The notes beneath the pieces were generated by a model. It ran no database searches. It was not told where the DNA came from and saw nothing but the letters and a program-made list of their open reading frames with translations. A DNA stretch of 64,000 nt from Hygrophila difformis (lineage: Eukaryota > Streptophyta > Magnoliopsida > Lamiales > Acanthaceae): contig JAOANR010000004.1 of the NCBI GenBank assembly GCA_030278955.1, positions 16,988,526 through 17,052,525 of the forward strand, in the 5' to 3' direction. Shown here one piece after another: positions 44,157-54,301 of this stretch. Within the stretch, counting starts at the first letter, position 1. The number at the start of each line of letters is the position of its first letter. Both the position numbers and the translations under genes were made by a program.

Positions 44157-46756
44157 TGTAATACCCGAGAATTTTCCAACATAAAATAAAACAGTAATTA
44201 AATAAATAAATAATAAATAAAATACATACCATAAATAAATAAACAAAACCAGCAAATAAAAGAAATAAATAAAGATAAGGAAATGAGAAATGAGATTTTT
44301 ACTTAAAAAGGAATTAAAGGAATTTAATTAAACAAAAGGATGGATAAATGGAACACCAAAACCCGACACTAATGAACTCGAGTATTCGAGTCCAAAACAT
44401 CCAATTAGACTGAGAATAAAATTAGAGAGAAAGTATGAACCCGAATATACCCCGGAAATCGGAATTCGGGAGCATAGGGGGATAGAAACCCGAAAGAGAG
44501 GCGGAAAAGCACGACGGATCGCACGACCCGCCCGGACCGAAGTCCAGGCGAAGTCGGCGCGGTGGCCGCGCGGTAAAGGAGGTTTAGCGCGCCACGACCG
44601 CGCCACCCCACAGATTCGGTCGTTGCGTGAATCTCTCGCCCGAACGCGGATTTTTCGACTTTCGGTTGAACATCTCTCGACTCCAGACCTTTAGGTCGGT
44701 CGTGGACGCCCTAGGGATTGAGAATTCTATAAATAAGCCCCTTGGGAGCCCCGAACAAGTTTACAAAACCCTACAACATTCTATACGTTCGAAACCCTAA
44801 ATCCGGAGTCGTCGGAGGCACGAAACCAAGACGAACGCTGTTGGACGAGTTTCTCTACAGATCTCCATAGTCGTGGTAAGTCTCGGTCCAATCTTTATTC
44901 AATAAACGATTCGAAAACGAATCCTAATCATCTCCTTTTCTTTCTACACCCCCGTATCGAATCTAGATCGTAGAACCCGACGAACGGAGAGGAGAAACGG
45001 TGATCTGGAAGCCACGCCTCCGAATTGGACATTCCCGACGTTCATAGACACTGTAAGTTAACCTTACATGGTTTTGGGAGATTTTAAAACATTCGAAACC
45101 TAAAAGATTCAACAAGAACCGTAAATCTGTCCACTTTTGTTTTTCTACCGACGCAACAGATTTGATGAATTTTTCCGACCCTTAAAACGAACTCAAACGG
45201 AAAAACTTAAAACACGAAAAACGTTCCTAATACTTAGACCTAGTTACTGTAAAAATTTGAGAATTTTTGGAGTTGATTTGGTATGTGAAAACCCGTTGAA
45301 ACCGAACTGTTTGATTCTAGATCTTGAAATCCTGGACAGAACTTAGGAATGATCTTGATCACGTTTTTGACATAGGATCTAGGCTGTTTTAGATCTTTGG
45401 CCAAACATGAAAGTTGTAGATAAATGTCTTAAGATGATCCCTGTCAAATTTCATTAAGTTTGGAGTTGAATTGATATGTTAGAATTTGAAATCTTTAAAC
45501 TGTGACATGTTAAACTCGGACAGATTTCTTGTTATGCGAAAATTGGCGATTTTGACCTACTTAGGTATCTCGGATTGAAAAAGTTAAAACACGAAAGTTG
45601 TAGATCTTGATGTTTCCGAGTTAGGTATGAAATTTTGGAATTTTTGGAATTAAATCTAATTTTATACGAATTTTGGAGTAAACTGTGATTTACCGAAACG
45701 AAATTTTGAAATCTTGTTGAAACATGGAATTAACCTTTAGGGTTGAAACGAATTGAGATATTGTTTCTAAATTAATACAATGGAAGGCAGATTTTAAAAA
45801 CTAAATCCCCTTACAAACTTGATAAATTAAAATTAGGGGTGAGTGCTCTGCAGGGTGCCCCCTAACGATTCACTTCGTGCCGTAATGGACGATGGTGACC
45901 CCGCGCGCTATACTTGAAATGTGATATTGCCAAAACGGCGAAACTTAGAGCCTACACTCTCGTGAATATCCGTATGGGTTTCCCGAGGCTCCGGAGTGGT
46001 ACTGGGTATGGCTGATACGGCTGCGGCCGCCGGGCTACCGGCTAAACTTGTTGACATCGCGATTTTTATCGTGAAACTTTGAAATACCAAATCGGGAATG
46101 TAATGGGGATTCTAAATTAAATTAAATTAGATTAAATGATATTGTTGTCAAATTAAATTATTTAAATGCTTTATTTAAATTATGGCTTTTATGATGATCC
46201 ATGTGATATGTGTTATTAAATAGAGCCTGAGATAAATTATGCTATTGGATATGGATTAGATGAAACTATATATATTGTTATTATCATGCTTTTGTTAAAT
46301 TATTAAATTAATGGCTTTTAAACCCTACAGTCATGCATGTGTTAACTTACTCAGCAATTTTGCTGACCAAAACCATTTTTATTCCTTTCTTTACAGAATA
46401 TGTGGAATGAGCCTGTATGGGCACGAATCATGCATGGGATTTTGGGGATTGTTATTTTGCTTTTAAATTTCGTACGTAGACTATATTATGAACGGGCCTG
46501 TTTAACCCGTGTTTTGGCCATGTCGGCCCTTTTTATAATTTCCGCTGCGATACTGTACTAAACTAAATATTTCCGCTGCGCTATGCTATTATTATTTTCG
46601 AATTATATTGTATGGACTATTTCGAATGCTTTAAATGTTTTAAATACTGCAATACCTAGCCTTGCATCTCTTTAGTAAGCTCGGAGAAACCGTGTCTTAC
46701 AAGGGAGATGTGGCGGTGACATCCCGACCTGGGTGACCAAAAACCGGGGTGTTACA
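44157..46756 (+). repeat. 3' LTR of the nearly intact Tekay-like element
   Basis: It is the equal-length partner of 35616-38215 at a constant offset of 8541 and directly follows the PPT. It is followed by CTAGC. Confidence 0.92.
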
Positions 46757-47569
46757 CTAGCCACCTCTCTTTAATGCATGGAATAACTTCATTGATTAAC
46801 TTCTGTTTAAATACTTCTCTTGTTATCTTTTGGATGACTTTTATTTCTGCAGTCCCCCGTTCTCTATCGCTACTTCTTCTTTGTGCAACAATAATTTCTA
46901 TAAATGGGAATATTCCAATTTTTCCATCCCAAATAATTTCACTGTCATCATTGAACACAAGCCTTGCAACGGCAGCCATAAACTTGGGTTTCAATATGTA
47001 ATTCTTATTCTGTGTCGATCTATATGGATCTTCCTCTTTTGCCAAGAGATAAAACTTCATAGTTTTTTTGATTCAAGCAAAACCACTTTTCATCAATATA
47101 AACATAATTATATAATCCTTCAAATACAGCTTTTGTATTCAATGTCCTAGGGATCTGTGCTTCATTACCCATAAAATCCTTGCTTTCTGTGGGAATATGT
47201 GAGGTTCGGCTTGATAAAATTTGAGTGAGACCTAATTGTTTCTTTTTGAAGTAATCTGTAGACCATACTAGGACTTACCTGGAGAGCACTTGCATATAAT
47301 TTTATTGTAGTCCTTTTGTGCAGTGGAACTGCTTGCAATGCTTCATCATTGAACTTTTTGCATTTTCTTCCACAACTCCCTTTTTTCTTCCTGTTTACAT
47401 TGATCAAATCGCCATCCATTCTCTGTTACTTTGCATTTTTCCACAGCCTTGAAATGGTAGTCCTAGAACATTAGTATTCTGCTGCCAATTCAGAAAAAAT
47501 GCCTTTTGGCAATGATTTCTTTTTATCTTCTGCAGATAGCAACTTTTTCACAATATATTTCCTCTGCAT
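46757..47569 (-). pseudogene. Mariner-like transposase, N-terminal and central part
   Basis: The start is the ATG complementary to 47567-47569 (MQRKYIVKKLL). An in-frame stop follows the first helix-turn-helix segment (FSELAAEY, then stop). The second DNA-binding part (KRTTIKLYASALQVSPSMVYRLLQ) is at 47419-47165. Near 47080-47110 the motif YIDEKWF holds the first catalytic aspartate, and AVARLVFNDDSEIIWDGKIGIFPF plus AQRRSSDRERGTAE follow at 47060-46757. The frame then meets the CTAGC target duplication of the retrotransposon and resumes at 35610. The order and motifs are those of plant mariner (Osmar/Soymar-type) transposases. Confidence 0.85.
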
Positions 47570-48617
47570 AATAGAAAAATTTGCTTTTTTCTTGCTTTGA
47601 TTTTGTGATTGCATTTCTGGTTGTTCTGATGGCATTTATGTTTCCATTTCTTCTTGTTAATCAGAGTATGAACACAAGGTCCAATCTTCATTTGCACAAT
47701 CACCTTCAAAATCACTTTCAACCAAGTCTTGAAGCTGCAACAACTTCTCTTTATCAGGGCTGCTAGAATTACATAGAACATTGCAAGAATAGATTGAAAA
47801 ACCTGTTCTGATAGTGATTTTTCCTTGACTGCTCCAGATATCTTCTCTCTATTAAAGATATGTTGCTTTCATTTTCTGATGCTATGATGTATGCTTAGAC
47901 GTTAAGATAAATTTGTATTGAAGGGAATGTTTTCGGATCATTCAAAGTTTCTAGAATTTATAGTAAGCTGTAAAGGAATTTGTGAGAAATTTGAGTTTTA
48001 TGAAATTTTCATTCCCTCCATGAACATGATATGTAATCTGAAATTGATTCCCTTTTAACAGGTGTACTTTTTGAAATTTTGAAATGATTACTGTGTAAAA
48101 ATCCCAAAAGTCTTGCGGGCATAATTATTTTAGATTAGGTATTTAAAATTTCTCCCTCCTCAACTACTTTCTCAATAATTCCTTCCCCTTTAAATCTCGT
48201 GCCAAACCTCCATGTGCATTTAATTAGGAACGGAGGAAGTATTAGTATTAGTATATGATTCCTTTCACTGGCGGACTTAGCTATAGGCTAGGTAGGGCCT
48301 TCGCCCACCTCTCAATTTAAAAAAAAGAAATGATATTATATAATGAATTAGGTTTCTGCACGCAACCCATCTCCCACCTTCAATCTTTTCCAATGACACA
48401 GCCCCATGTCTCGCAGTCCACAGATTCACCCCTCCGCCAGCCAGCCATTGATGAACCTAGTAGTGGACTTAGCTATAGGTTGGGTAGGGCTTTGGCCCCA
48501 CCTCTCAATTTAAATTTATAAAAAAGGTATTTTAGTAGATATATTTTGTATTAGGACTTATTGTAATGGTATAGGACTAATATGCCTCAAACTGTTAAAG
48601 GCATAAAACTTGTATTT

Positions 48618-49443
48618 TACTTCCGGATTATGGTAGTTAAAATCTTGGGTGTTACATTCATAGTCGCCAAGGCAGCTAAAGTTGCTCTACGGTACAAGGC
48701 ATCGGCGACCACATTGTCTTTCCCTTTCTTGTAACGGATGACCTAGGGAAAGCCCTCGATGAACTGTATCCAACGTGCGTGTCGCTTGCTCAGTTGGCCC
48801 TGTCCTCTGATGTGCTTCAAGGTTTCATGATCCGTGTTGATGATGAATTCTCGACCACGAAGATAGTGCTGCCAAACTCTCAATGCTCGTACCACAGTAT
48901 ACAACTCTTTGTCATATGTAGAATAATTCAATGAAGCTCCAAATAATTTTTCATTGTGATAAACAATCGGACGACCTTCCTGAAAAAACACCTCTCCAAT
49001 TCCTGTTCCAGATGCATCACATTCAATTTCAAAGGGGAGATCATAATTCGACAATGCTAGCACCGGAGCATGTGTCAATTTCTCTTTCAAAGTAGTAAAC
49101 GCCTTCTCTTCCATTGGCCCTCACTTAAAAGGAAGATCCTTTTTAATTAGCGCTGTGACGGGCGCGACAATAACACTGAGTTGGGGCACAAAACTTAGGA
49201 AAAATCCGTAGAGTCCTACGAACTGGCGTACCTCATGAACACTTTTCAAAGGTGGCCCAATCAGGAATGGCCTTTACTTTCTGCTCATCGACTTTCAATC
49301 CTCCATGTTCAACTATAAAACCCAGAAAATTCAGCTCTGTTGCGTGGAATGTATATTTCCCCATGTTAGCGTACTATTTGGCTTCCCCAGAAAGTTCAGT
49401 TCTGTCGCGTGGAATGTACATTTCTCCATGTTAGCGTACTATT
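48618..49443 (-). repeat. Left arm of an 825-bp inverted duplication
   Basis: This arm is the diverged reverse complement of 50533-51357, including the junction between chromovirus RNase H and the first 39 bases of the LTR at 51319. Confidence 0.85.
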
Positions 49444-50532
49444 TGGCTTCCCTAACCTGTTGATCACCTGTTGGACATGAGAGATGTGATCAGGTTCGCT
49501 TAAACTGTAAATAAGAATATCGTCAAAATATATAACGAATTTGTTGATAAAAGGGCGCAGGGTCTCATTCATTAGAGCATATATGTAGACGTCACATTGG
49601 TCAACCTGAATGGCATTACAAGCCATTCGTATAAGCCAAACTTTATCTTAAATGCTGTTTTCCGCTCACCCTCGGGTTGAACTCAAATTTGGAGGTAACC
49701 GCTTCTCGTATCAATTTTGTAGAAAATGTTGGCGTGTCCAAGCTCGTCGAACATGTCATCAAGGCAAGGTCTGGGATGTCGGTACTTAATAGTGATGGCA
49801 TTAACAGACATGAAATCAACACACATTCTCCAAGCACCGTATTTCTTCGGAACCAGGAAAACTGGTACCGTATACAAAGATAGACTCTCGTGTGCCCATC
49901 CTTTATTAGGAAGCTTATGAACTTGAGACTGAATATCCTTAGTCTCATCTGGCGTCATCCGATATGCTCATCTGTTGGGAATAGAAGCATCAGGTATAAA
50001 GTCAATATGGTGTTCAATACCATGAAGTGATGGTAATCCCACAGGTACTTCTTTTGGAAAAACATCATTGTTCTTCATCAGCGTCTTGGTAAATTCAATA
50101 GGAAATTCAGGTGTAGTATGACAAGTTCTATGAAAATAACCAACAGGTTTATAATATGCTAAGAAACGGTGACCTATTGGATTGTTGTGTTGCTCGGCTT
50201 GTTCTAATTCAGTCTTCGTCAACAGAAGGCATGGTTCTGAGGTTTTAGTTCAAATTTCAATAGTAGCTACTTTCGCTGTGCCTTTCTGTTTTGCCTTTTG
50301 TTCTTTGGCTTCCTTTTGCGTATACTCTCCACCACACCATGGGACAAAAAATGGGAGGAGGGATGGTGGTGTGGGTTCGGTCATGGGGTGGACCAGACCC
50401 ACTTGGGTTCGGTCAACCCATGGAGACCGAACCATGGTCTTGTCTTCTTCCTCCTTGTGATTGGTGGTGGTGTGTTCGGTGGTTGGCCATTGATGGAGCC
50501 CATGGTCATGGCCGAACACATGATTGTTCAAA
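48618..50532 (-). pseudogene. Inverted block: LTR piece, RT and RNase H of the chromovirus-like element
   Basis: Read on the minus strand from 50532, it begins with LTR bases matching 60941-61130 (GAACAATCATGTGTTCGGCC). It then passes into pol: protease-RT linker (SLHGIEHHIDFIPDASIPNR, 50222-49968), RT (VPVFLVPKKYGAWRMCVDF, 49958-49683), the RT box YFDDILIYS (49626-49396), and RNase H ([14 protein letters not shown] ... [10 protein letters not shown], 49114-48743). It ends with the first 39 bases of the LTR of the element at 51319. Several stops and a 68-bp duplication in the RT make it non-functional. Confidence 0.8.
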
Positions 50533-51318
50533 ATAGTACGCTAACATGGAGAAATGTACATTCCACGCGACAGAGCTGAACTTTCTGGGGAGGCCAAATA
50601 ATACGCTAACATGGGGAAATATACATTCCATGCGACAGAGCTGAATTTTCTGGGGTTTATAGTTGAACATGGAGGATTGAAAGTTGAGGAGCAGAAAGTA
50701 AAGGCCATTTCTGATTGGGCCACCTTTGAAAAGTGTTCATGAGATACGCCAGTTTGTAGGACTCTGTGGATTTTTCCTAAGTTTTGTGCCCCAGTTCAGT
50801 GTTATTGTCGCGCCCCTCACAACGCTAATTAAAAAGGATCTTCCTTTTAAGTGGGGGCCAATGGAAGAGAAGGCGTTTACTACTTTGAAAGAGAAATTGA
50901 CACATGCTCCGCTGCTAGCATTGTCGAATTATGATCTCCCGTTTGAAATTGAATGTGATGCGTCTGGAACATGAATGGGAGCGGTGTTGATTCAGGAAGG
51001 TCGTCCGATTGTTTATCACAATGAAAAATTATTTGGAGCTTCATTGAATTATTTTACATATGACAAAGAGTTGTATGCTGTGGTACGAGCATTAAGAGTT
51101 TGGCAACACTATCTTCATGGTCGAGAATTCGTCATCAACACGGATCATGAAACCTTGAAGCACATCAGAGGACAGGGCCAACTGATCAAGTGACACGCAC
51201 GTTGGATCCAGTTCATCGAGGGCTTTCCCTATGCCATCCGTTACAAGAAAGGGAAAGACAATGTGGTCGCCGATGCCTTGTACCGTAAAGCAACTTTAGC
51301 TGCCACGGCGACTGCGAA
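50533..51318 (+). pseudogene. RT end and RNase H of the chromovirus-like element, direct orientation
   Basis: The RT thumb and connection (EIRQFVGLCGFFLSFVPQFS, 50726-50974) and RNase H ([10 protein letters not shown], then after a TGA at 50972-50974 [20 protein letters not shown] ... [10 protein letters not shown], to 51193) are followed by VADALYRK. At 51318 the frame is cut by the LTR of the nested Tekay-like element and resumes at 59384 with MLGFEHIKYL. Stops at 50972 and 51191 inactivate it. Confidence 0.85.
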
Positions 51319-51357
51319 TGTAACACCCAAGATTTTAGCTACCAAATTCCGGAAGTA
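50533..51357 (+). repeat. Right arm of the 825-bp inverted duplication
   Basis: This is the plus-strand partner of 48618-49443. At its inner edge the bases AAATA are shared between the two joined sequences. Each arm contains two tandem copies of a segment of about 68 bp with TACGCTAACATGG. Confidence 0.85.
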
Positions 51358-52965
51358 CAACGGTAACTTTATTTTGGAGCCAATTTATTTTCAACATGTG
51401 GGAATTAGAATTTAACAAGTTGGCTGTTGGGACTTCTTTCGGGGCTAATTTGGGCTATGTTTTTAACATACTATTGGACTGTCAAATAAGACAGGATTAA
51501 GGGTTACACAACCCATTATTTTGAGTCTAAAGTTTAGGGTTGCAGCCACCTATACAAAGCTAGGATAAGATCTAAGAAACACATCCAAAACACCTATTTT
51601 TGGAAGGATTAAAAGCTGTAACAGGCTGCCTAAAGGGCTGGCAGAAATTAAGGATTTCCTCATTAACTCCCATTCAATAATCCACCTCCAAACTCACATA
51701 TAAATACACTCTCCCATTCACTCTTTTCCTCACATCAAAATCATTCCTCTCTTCTCCTCTCTTATACTTTAGAGTCCTTCTTATTGTTTTAGTATTCTTG
51801 TGAGTTCAAGCACGCTAGGGGGGGTTACTAGCAAGAACCTGAAGATTCCCTAGGCGTTTTCCACTTGAAGAGTAAGCTAGTCTTACCCGAAAATTGTTTG
51901 TTTTCATGCATGTTCTTGATTTCTATTTATTGGACTATGCATGAAATGCTTTTAAATGCTTTAATTATGTGTTTATGTTCGGTTGTCAAAATACTTTTGG
52001 GACTTTAATCCCACGTTTGTGTCAAAATACCTTTAGACCATTTAATCTTGCGTTTTTGGGCTAGACCCATGATGTCAAAACTTTTAGTGGGCCTTTAGGT
52101 CATTATGTGAAAACTGAAATAAATGAAATTGTTGAGGGAATGAGCACCACGGTGGTGTCTGAGTTGTGGAATGATCGAACTCCCCTCTGGTTAAGTGGTA
52201 GGATTTCTCCTCCTTAGTCCGACATGTTTTGAGCCCATATTTCGCTAGATATAAGATGCACGGCGCGGTCTAGTCTACCCGGGTATTATAAGCATAGTTG
52301 AATCACCATGTGCATGTTGGGCCGCGGCTAGTACTGCAGCCAAATAAAAGAAATAATGACTAATTGACTTGTGATTATTTGTATACTTGTGTCCTTGGAA
52401 CGAGACTAGTTTGCTCAGAGCATTGTTGCTGATTATTTGTTGTTTTTCCCTTTTTTAAGGTAACTTACATTCAAGTAGTTGAGCATGTAATTGGGCCTGT
52501 AAGGTTTTTTTTTTAAAAAAAATAAGACTCTTTTAAGTTCTCGAATCAAACTACTTTTAGAACAAATATTTTGACTATGGGCCCAATGGAATTTCTTATG
52601 TTATGAATAAAGTTTATTAATAAAGTATTCTAAACCACAAGAAATTTTATGCCTTAGTATTAATTGTGTTTAAACTGAGGAATACAAATTAGAATTGTAT
52701 ACTATCGAGTTGCTAGGGGTCTTCTGTCTAAGTAGGCTTGGTGATAACAAGGCCGTAAGCCGGTGGCCCACCTCCCTTTCCTGGGAACCCTTCGACACAA
52801 ATTTATAGAACTCGAGTACTTAACAGTAATTCCTAAGTTAAAGTTAATCAAAATTCCTATAGTTAGCCTTAGCATTCCTTAATTAAGTTAACCGAAGCGA
52901 GCTTGACTAAGGGATGGGGCAGTAACACTCCCGCCAAACTATATTTCAAAACCGGGGGTGTTACA
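51319..52965 (+). repeat. 5' LTR of the nested Tekay-like element
   Basis: This 1647-bp LTR has a TATA box (TATAAATA, 51699-51706) and a short series of TGTCAAAAT repeats near 51986-52080. It ends three bases before the PBS. Confidence 0.9.
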
Positions 52966-52968
52966 GAG

Positions 52969-52980
52969 TGGTATCAGAGC
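52969..52980 (+). other. Primer binding site, initiator tRNA-Met
   Basis: TGGTATCAGAGC lies three bases after the 5' LTR end, as in the other Tekay-like elements of this window. Confidence 0.9.
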
Positions 52981-53144
52981 GGATAACGGTATTTTCTTTT
53001 AAAAACCCTTTGATACTAAAAATATGCATTAATTTTGAAAAACTTTTTTACACAAAAATATTTTTGGTGGGACACATGCACTGTATATAGACACCTAAGC
53101 CTATGTTCATTGTACTTGTTTTGCTAATTATATAAACTTGTTAG

Positions 53145-53375
53145 ATGGTGGACCTTATGAAAATTCTCGAGTCGATGCCTGTCCTAGCTGAGGAGCTTGT
53201 CAAAGCTCAAAAAAGGGTTAAGGAGCTTGAAGCAGCACTGGAGACTGCTCGAGGCGACGTTGATTGGTATAAGTTTCGATCAGAAACTTATGAGAAGTGG
53301 GAGCAGGCACGCACCAAGGAGCGCGACGCTCTTAAAACTAAGGTTGCTAGCCTCAGGGTTATGATCGTTGACTAA
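53145..53375 (+). CDS. Small coiled-coil ORF upstream of gag (second element)
   Basis: This complete 76-codon frame (MVDLMKILESMPVL...) opens about 165 bases after the PBS. It is strongly predicted by eye to be a coiled coil (LVKAQKRVKELEAALETARGD, later WEQARTKERDALKTKVASL). It stands at the same place as the 111-codon ORF of the element at 35616-46756, although the sequences are not obviously alike. Three bases after its stop another ATG (53379) opens a 38-codon basic/serine-rich frame (MPGRKKARKSSP) that may be a separate short protein or the N-terminus of gag. That the frame stays open in an element otherwise full of stops is suggestive. The function is unknown. Confidence 0.6.
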   Translation: MVDLMKILESMPVLAEELVKAQKRVKELEAALETARGDVDWYKFRSETYEKWEQARTKERDALKTKVASLRVMIVD

Positions 53376-53719
53376 AAGATGCCTGGTCGTAAGAAGGCCC
53401 GCAAGAGTTCACCTATCGCAGTCAGTGTTGAGAGTTCAGACTCTGTTAGCGTGAGTCTGGGATCGTCTAACACCATTTTATATAGCCTTTAGCTCTTTAT
53501 TTCCCATATCGCTTTGAATTATCCTTTGAATCTTAGTTGCACTATTACTTTCTTAAAATTTGCGCAGGAACCGCACAACAAAACGCATGGATTATGATAT
53601 TGATTGGTTTTTCTAAGTAAGGATGTGACTACTTTAATTCCCTTATACCGCCTAACCTGCTTGACATTTATGATTGAGATGATTGTGATTGATGATTATA
53701 ATGTGAAGGAACCCTAGAA

Positions 53720-54300
53720 ACGGTAGGAATGGCGCCAACCCAGTGCCTCACATTGGGGCTGAAGGGGACCATAGATACTTGGAGCAAATGGTGAGAATTC
53801 TGGGTGCTGCATTACAAAGGCAAATGAAATGGGACGAAGAACGTGCAGAAAGGAAGGGGAGGTTGAAGAAGGAATGGATGGAAGCCGAAATGGTGGGAGG
53901 GACCAAGAGCGCGGTACATGGAGCAATGTGAGAGAGCTTTGAGGGAATCCACCTACTGCTTGCCCTCGTTGATACAAGACATTGGATGAAATGATGCCCG
54001 GAGAACGATGAGTGCTTCCGATGTGGCCGCAAAGGGCATATGGCTAGAGAATGCCATACTCGAACTCAAAGGATTCAAGTGCGGGACGACCTAGCTAGGG
54101 TTCCGCAAGGCAGGGATGACCGTCGAGATCGGGGTGATCGATGAGATCAGCGTAATGAGGATAGACAAGGAGGCGACAGAAACGACAATCGAGGATATCG
54201 ACCTCAAGGATGACCAAACCCGAACCGTAACCGGGATGAGCCCAGAGATCAAGGAGGACCAAACCAACGAGTAAGATTGAACGTGGTAAATAGGGCCGAT
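53720..54300 (+). pseudogene. Gag remnant of the nested Tekay-like element
   Basis: An N-terminal piece (NPVPHIGAEGDHRYLEQMVRIL, from 53729) is followed, after a stop, by the zinc knuckle CFRCGRKGHMARECH (from about 54013) and an arginine/aspartate-rich tail. The central Retrotrans_gag domain expected between them is absent, so gag carries an internal deletion as well as stops. Confidence 0.75.
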
Positions 54301-54301
54301 C

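Larger units (their letters stand above)
35616..46756 (+). mobile_element. Nearly intact Tekay-like Ty3/gypsy retrotransposon
   Basis: Two 2600-bp LTRs (35616-38215 and 44157-46756), an initiator tRNA-Met PBS, a PPT and a single-frame gag-pol are present. A perfect target duplication CTAGC lies at 35611-35615 and 46757-46761. By eye the LTRs differ at about 21 of 2600 positions (about 0.8%), so insertion is recent, on the order of a few hundred thousand years if common plant LTR rates apply. It carries an extra small ORF before gag. Tekay assignment rests on the integrase C-terminus with a chromodomain-like tail and on the PBS. Confidence 0.93.
33185..48239 (-). mobile_element. Mariner-like element (plant MLE) with nested inserts
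   Basis: The left end CTTCCTCCGTTCCTATCTAA and the reverse complement of the right end CTTCCTCCGTTCCTAATTAA match, and both are flanked by TA (33183-33184 and 48240-48241), the target site of Tc1/mariner transposons. Between them is a minus-strand transposase related to plant MLEs, a Stowaway MITE at 33321-33579 and an NDUFB3-like fragment. Without the retrotransposon at 35616-46756 the element would be about 3.9 kb, a normal size for plant MLEs. Confidence 0.75.

Noticed and set aside
48461..48515. Second hAT left end as the true boundary of the hAT element
   Set aside because: It resembles 48266-48320, but only the outer end at 48266 has an 8-bp flank matching the right side.
50182..50579. 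Plus-strand frames of about 90 codons around 50182-50579
   Set aside because: They lie on the inverted LTR and pol piece of the chromovirus-like element and only mirror it.
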